Notes under the pieces: generated by a model
Told to the model about the DNA's origin: nothing
The model's database searches: none
Seen by the model: only the letters and a program-made list of their open reading frames with translations
Program-made: the position numbers and the translations under genes
Part shown: positions 59,469 through 64,000 of the stretch, in pieces
Layout: the number at the start of each line of letters is the position of its first letter
Position numbering within the stretch: the first letter of the stretch is position 1
Assembly (NCBI GenBank): GCA_001566295.1
Contig: KQ964250.1
Location: forward strand, 806,001 to 870,000
Direction of reading: 5' to 3'
Source: Microdochium bolleyi
Lineage: Eukaryota; Ascomycota; Sordariomycetes; Xylariales; Microdochiaceae
DNA length: 64,000 nucleotides

Positions 59469-61747
59469 ATGGCACCCTACGTCGGTTTCGACGTAGAGCA
59501 GATTCGCGACAAGGCTCGGAAAGACCTGCTGTATCTCTTGGAAGGTGTAAGTTGCCAAGTATTTCCACATACGGGCCGGCTGGTTGTCGTGTCTGGGACC
59601 AGCATTTTGAAGTATCGGGACACTCGGAAGCTGACATGCACTCTTGCCCCTACTCAGGTCCGTGGCAAGAAGAACCTCGTTCTCCAACGAAGCTTGGCTG
59701 GCCCGATCAATACTATTGTCAAGGTCTCGACACTCCAGGACTATGGTGTCGACAAGTTCTTCTTCCTGGAAAACGACAATGCCGACACGAGCCAGCAGAG
59801 CATCATCTTCATAGCGCGAGGTGAATGTGCGCGGCACGCTCAGACCATTGCCCGTACGTGAAGCTCCCCGTCGATACTCGGGAGAAGTTAGAAGTCGGAG
59901 TCCCGAGTTACTGACATCTCACGACAGAGCAGGTCAAGCGTCTGCAAAGAGAGAGTCAGACGGGCCATGACTTCCACATATTCTGGGTCCCACGGCGGAC
60001 ACTGGTCTCAGACACACTCTTGGAGGAAGCCGGTGTGCTGGGCGACATCAGCATATCCGAGTTGCCACTGGACTTCTTCCCCATCGAACGCGATGTTCTT
60101 TCTCTGGAGCTCGACGACGCCTTCCGCGACCTGTATCTCAGTAGAGACACCACGCCAGCATTCTTGATGGCGAAAGCCTTGATGGGCTTGCAGGGGAAGT
60201 ACGGACTGTTTCCGCGAATCATGGGCAAAGGCGACAACGCAAAGCGGGTTGCGGAGCTACTGAGCCGCATGCGACAGGAGACTTTGGCAGGCGAGAGTGG
60301 CAAAGATCCGGCAACAGCCAAGCTGACGCCGAGCACCAACACCGAATCGATAATCATCATTGATCGCGAGGTCGACTCTGTCACGCCGCTGCTGACGCAA
60401 TTGACATATGAGGGTCTCATTGACGAAGTATGGGGGATTGAGAACCACCAGGCCGAAGTCGACACGACAATTGTCGGGCCCCCGCCGCAACAAAACAACC
60501 AAGGAACATCGAGTACGCCTACCGCATCGGCTCCGGCTTCGCGAAAACGAAAGATCCAGCTTGACTCATCGGATAAGCTCTACGATGGGCTTCGCGACAC
60601 CAACTTTGCGATTGTTGGCCTGCTCCTCAACAAGGTCGCGCGCCGACTGAAGACGGATTTCGAAAGCCGTCACACGTCAAAGACAACGGCAGAGCTCAAG
60701 GACTTCGTGCAGAAGCTCCCCGGCTACCAGACCGAACAACAGAGCCTGAAGGTGCATACGGGCTTGGCGGAAGAAATTAGGAATCACACAAGAGCTGAGG
60801 AGTTCAGCAAGTTACTTGAGGTCCAACAGAATCTGGCAGCAGGCGCCGATCCAAGCTCGCAGAACGAAAGAATCGAAGAGCTCATTGCACGAGACATCCC
60901 TTTGCGTGAGGTCTTGCGACTACTCTGCATTTATTCCAGCATAGCAGGCGGCATCAAATCAAAGGACTTCGACCACTTCCGCCGACTAATCTTACAGGGT
61001 TACGGCTACCAGCACATGCTGACCCTCCACAATCTCGAGAAGATGCAACTCTTCTTGTCGCGATCTTCGCCGATGGCTAGCATGATCCCCATGCCGGGCT
61101 CGGGCGCCGCAGCCGGGAGCAGGACTAACTACACCTACCTGCGGAAACAACTCCGACTCATCGTCGACGAGGTAAATGAGAACGATCCGAACGACATCGC
61201 GTACGTCTACAGCGGTTACGCACCACTATCGATACGGCTTGTACAGTGCGTCCTTCAGAAACAGTACCTGTCCACGATGACCAAGGGCAATGGGACACCC
61301 TCTGTGGCGGCACAGACGGGGAGCGCACAGGGCTGGCGCGGGTTCGACGATGTCGTGAAGCACGCGCGGGGCCCGACCTTTGACGAGTCGCAGAAGGGCG
61401 AGGATAAGGCCGTCAAGGCTCGCGCGTTGCTATCGGGTGGCGGCGAGAAAAAGACTGTGTTCGTGGTCTTCGTGGGTGGCATCACGTTTACGGAGATTGC
61501 GGCGCTTCGGTTTATTGCAAAACAGGAAGAGGGTAAGTTGCGACCATTTGATGTTGTTCTGTGCCTGAGTCTGCTCGGCTCCGTTCTGAAATTCTGGGCC
61601 AATACTGACACTTCTTCTCTGATTGCAGGACGACGAGATATTATCATTTGTACGACGTCAATCATCAGTGGCAACAAGATCATGGATGCTGCTATCGAGA
61701 AGGCATCATTCGCGCACGATACCCCACCGGCACCGGCGACTGCCTGA
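59469..61747 (+). CDS. VPS33: Vacuolar sorting SM protein Vps33 (HOPS/CORVET subunit)
   Basis: Four exons: 59469..59546, 59658..59853, 59928..61532 and 61629..61747 (1998 nt, 665 residues). Function: Sec1/Munc18-family protein that binds SNAREs and templates their assembly within the HOPS and CORVET tethers at vacuole and endosome. Seen: GKKNLVLQRSLAGPINTIVK, DYGVDKFFFLEN, HIFWVPRRTLVSDTLLEEAG, LPLDFFPIERDVLSLE, the SM hallmark IIIIDREVDSVTPLLTQLTY followed by GLIDE, VFVVFVGGITFTEIAALRF and RRDIIICTTSIISGNKIMD. The second exon joins to the third inside IAQQVKRL. The last intron is 96 nt, a multiple of three and without stops, so retention would insert 32 residues; the GTAAGT donor and TTGCAG acceptor and family alignment support splicing. 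ATG context CACCATGG is ideal. Confidence 0.96.
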
Positions 61748-62939
61748 AACCTGCGACGACGCGATCATTCCATCCTCGGCCGGGTGTATATAGGAAGGCA
61801 CATGTCGGATCTGGCGTAGAATTATAGCGATCGGCATGCGACGCAGGGCACTTCGAAGAAGATGGCGACGGCGAGCGACCATGCGTGGAGGATGATTTCG
61901 GGACGGGCGAGTAGATACTTCGGAAGCCCTTGGCTGAGGCGGTAATCCTGACAAGGCTACGAGCAGCCATCAATTGGCCAAGATGCTGCTATGAATTGAC
62001 TAATTGCCGAGTTCGTGACGGAGGCTAAAAGATGTTGGCGTCACGTGGCGCGGGCTGCAACGACTAAAGTGGATTTTTGCTCAGGCCCATGCTTGACTCG
62101 ACTCGGCGCCGCGACGGGGCACCGCGAGCACTTGACCTTCCGATGCCTATCGGCGCACACTTCGAATGAGATGAGCAATTGACGTGCCGGCCACCAACCA
62201 CAGCCAGCCAACGCAGCTCTTATGCCGCCGGTCCGCTAGCCAGACCAGATCACAGCTTGCCTTCTCTCTTGTTGGCCCCAGTTGCAGATCCCAGCGGTCT
62301 TCACCCTGATCCTTCCCTGCGCATTTCGGCCTGGCCAGCCGCGGCATCCACGACCCTGGAACGACAAGCCCTCACGCAGGCCTCGAACGATCCTACACCC
62401 CGAGATCTGACTGCCACGAACCAACGACCCTGCGTCTTTGGAACACAACTGGCCTTTCCAAGTAGCACAGTTCTGGTCGGGGCCACGTAGCCACGCACAC
62501 TCGACCACTTATACACACAGACATCCTTACTGTACGTCCCCGACCAGAGAGCCTCCCCAAGCCGCAGCAGCTCCACACATCCCTTCATTGGCCCGCACCC
62601 CGGGCCTCCATCATCACCTACTGTACCACTGCACCATTGTACGCCCGACCCTCACGACATCCGTATAACGGCCCCGGCATCACCAGATACCGATTTATTG
62701 ACGCGCCTAAATAGACCCGATGACTACTCCGCGTGCCACGCTTCGTCGGTGACCACGACTGCATCCTGATTCGACACATGCTATGGCCATGACCAGAGAT
62801 CTTTCAGCTCTCTGAATATCTGATATTGCCACACCAGGGTCCCGATCACGAGGTCCGCATCTGTTCAAACCACCTAGCCAAGTCCGCATCGGCCAATGTC
62901 TCGACCAAGACCGCGCACGCCTCGAGTCCTCTCTGAGCC
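61748..62939. other. Intergenic region, 1.2 kb
   Basis: VPS33 3' end and upstream region of the SWIRM gene, C-rich from about 62500. No gene supported; a further 5' coding exon of the SWIRM gene cannot be excluded. Confidence 0.5.
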
Positions 62940-64000
62940 ATGACGAAGCTTCAACGGCTCATCTCTCACGAGGAGGACTGGCAGAAGAGACTAGGCTTAG
63001 CATCGACAACAGCAGCGACAACTGCTCACCTAAAACAAATCGACACACACCTCGAAGCGATAACTGCCGCGAGTGGCAGGGACTTGGCTGCTGCTCATAA
63101 TCCGAAGCGTACCAGAACAGCCAACACATCGTGCTCAAGGTCGCCGAGGACAGAGCCCGAGATTGTGGTCCGTACAGACGGTATGGCTCTTGACAACGAG
63201 ACGGAGGCTGGAGGCTCGACCCCCACGAAGCACATCACAGACACGCAGTAAGTAACGCAACCAATCCGGGCTACGAGCCCATGGGCCCTTATGAGCTCGG
63301 AGGCGCCCCTCACTGCTGCTCGACTATACGCTTGAACTCTCGCACGTGTACATGGTTAGCTGTTTGGACTATGTTCTGATACGCATGGGCAGATCCGGTC
63401 AACTATCACACGAGCACGCCACTCGAAATCTTTTTGCTAGCGGCAACTACTGGGACATCTCGGTCAAGGCACCGGCGTCATTTGAGTCATCTGCTCTGTC
63501 GGAGCAGTCGGCCCTTACCTCGCCACCGTCGACGATACCACCGTCCAGCAAGGCAACAACTCCCGTCGATCTTCCTTCAAGCTCAAAAGAGCTGCCGCGG
63601 GCAGAGGCTACTGCCCGTCCAGAGCCCACCGTCAAGATCGAAACCACACCGGAAACGCTCCCGAGCCTGCCTACGCCTATAAGCCCCTTCAGAAAAGCCC
63701 GGAGGCAGACATTTGACGTACGACCAAGAATTTCAATTCCGACGGACCTCCTGCCTCACGAGTATGCGAATCAATGCATTGCTGCCGCGGAGTCCTCGCG
63801 CCTGAGCCCCTATGCGCTGCATCTGGAGGAATACCTGTTGCTTCGGGAACACATTAGCCACGCCCAGGTGACCACATATCTCAACATCCGCAATGGAATC
63901 CTCAGACTGTGGCTTCACAACCCTCGACTCGGAGTGGCGCGAGATGAGGCCGTCGGCTGTGCCAAAGATGCGCGATGGTTCGAGGCCGCCAGCATATGCT
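62940..64000 (+). CDS. SWIRM-domain protein (partial, 3' end outside window)
   Basis: Exons 62940..63247 and 63393..64000 (runs off the right edge); the intron is 145 nt with GTAAGT and GGGCAG ends, phase 2 on both sides. The start is ATG 62940 (MTKLQRLISHEEDWQKRLGL). Seen: a short charged N-terminus, a Ser/Thr/Pro-rich linker with the motif SGNYWDISVKAPASFESSA, a basic FRKARRQTFDVRPRISIPTD, then a SWIRM domain: SPYALHLEEYLLLREHISHA, QVTTYLNIRNGILRLWLHNP, EAVGCAKDARWFEAASIC. Known of the family: SWIRM is a helical DNA- or chromatin-binding module found in SWI/SNF, LSD1 and Ada2 subunits; fungal stand-alone SWIRM proteins are related to yeast Fun19/Yor338w. A transcription or chromatin role is inference. 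At least 305 residues are visible. Confidence 0.88.

Noticed and set aside
1..64000. tRNA, rRNA or complete transposon
   Set aside because: Reading for B-box (GGTTCGA-type) words gave isolated hits such as 53791 and 56648 without a foldable tRNA around them; no transposase, reverse transcriptase or terminal repeats were seen. A covariance-model scan would be decisive.

Overview
This window is nuclear DNA of a filamentous ascomycete (Pezizomycotina, most likely a Sordariomycete). The evidence is short GT-AG introns of about 50-280 bp with CTAAC or CTGAC branch sites, a GC-rich coding bias, and a gene set typical of the group: an AA9 lytic polysaccharide monooxygenase, a CreB-type deubiquitinase, a CMKB-type calmodulin kinase, MED14 and a SWIRM-domain protein. 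No bacterial-style operons, rRNA, tRNA, CRISPR array or intact transposon was seen. Exon structures were built by hand from splice sites, reading phase and family similarity. For every complete spliced model the summed exon length is a multiple of three.

Layout, left to right: Ted1/Cdc1-type phosphoesterase (-, runs off the left edge); secreted AA9 LPMO (+); U2AF small subunit (+); oxysterol-binding-protein-related lipid transfer protein (-); a 1219-residue fungal protein of unknown function (-); ALG12 mannosyltransferase (-) head to head with a small four-exon YOS1 gene (+); creB deubiquitinase (-); a 3.3 kb gene-free stretch holding a decayed fragment of a helicase gene; an RGG-tailed unknown protein (-) head to head with a divergent Prp43-like helicase (+) that has an in-frame stop or a 42-nt intron; ATP synthase alpha (-); a four-helix membrane protein (+); MED14 (+); a DUF7053-like protein (+); histidyl-tRNA synthetase with an optional mitochondrial presequence (+); a 7.1 kb gene-poor stretch rich in degenerate repeats; an unknown Ser-rich protein (+); a CaMK (-); a UBE2W-type E2 (+); VPS33 (+); and the 5' part of a SWIRM-domain gene (+) cut by the right edge.

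Most genes are unlinked housekeeping functions: splicing, transcription, N-glycan assembly, ER export, vacuolar tethering, respiration and translation. Two plausible functional links are the ALG12/YOS1 shared promoter, since both act at the ER, and the co-presence of creB with a secreted cellulolytic-type enzyme whose promoter has a CreA-like motif. The second link is only suggestive at this distance.

The most unusual observations are the interrupted or micro-intron helicase and its nearby pseudogene fragment; an 8-bp TCCAGAGG minisatellite with a decayed relative inside an ATP1 intron; a TCGCAGCGA-rich degenerate tandem array; a probable GC-AG intron with a competing in-frame GT donor in the E2 gene; and the basic, His-rich tail of the AA9 enzyme.
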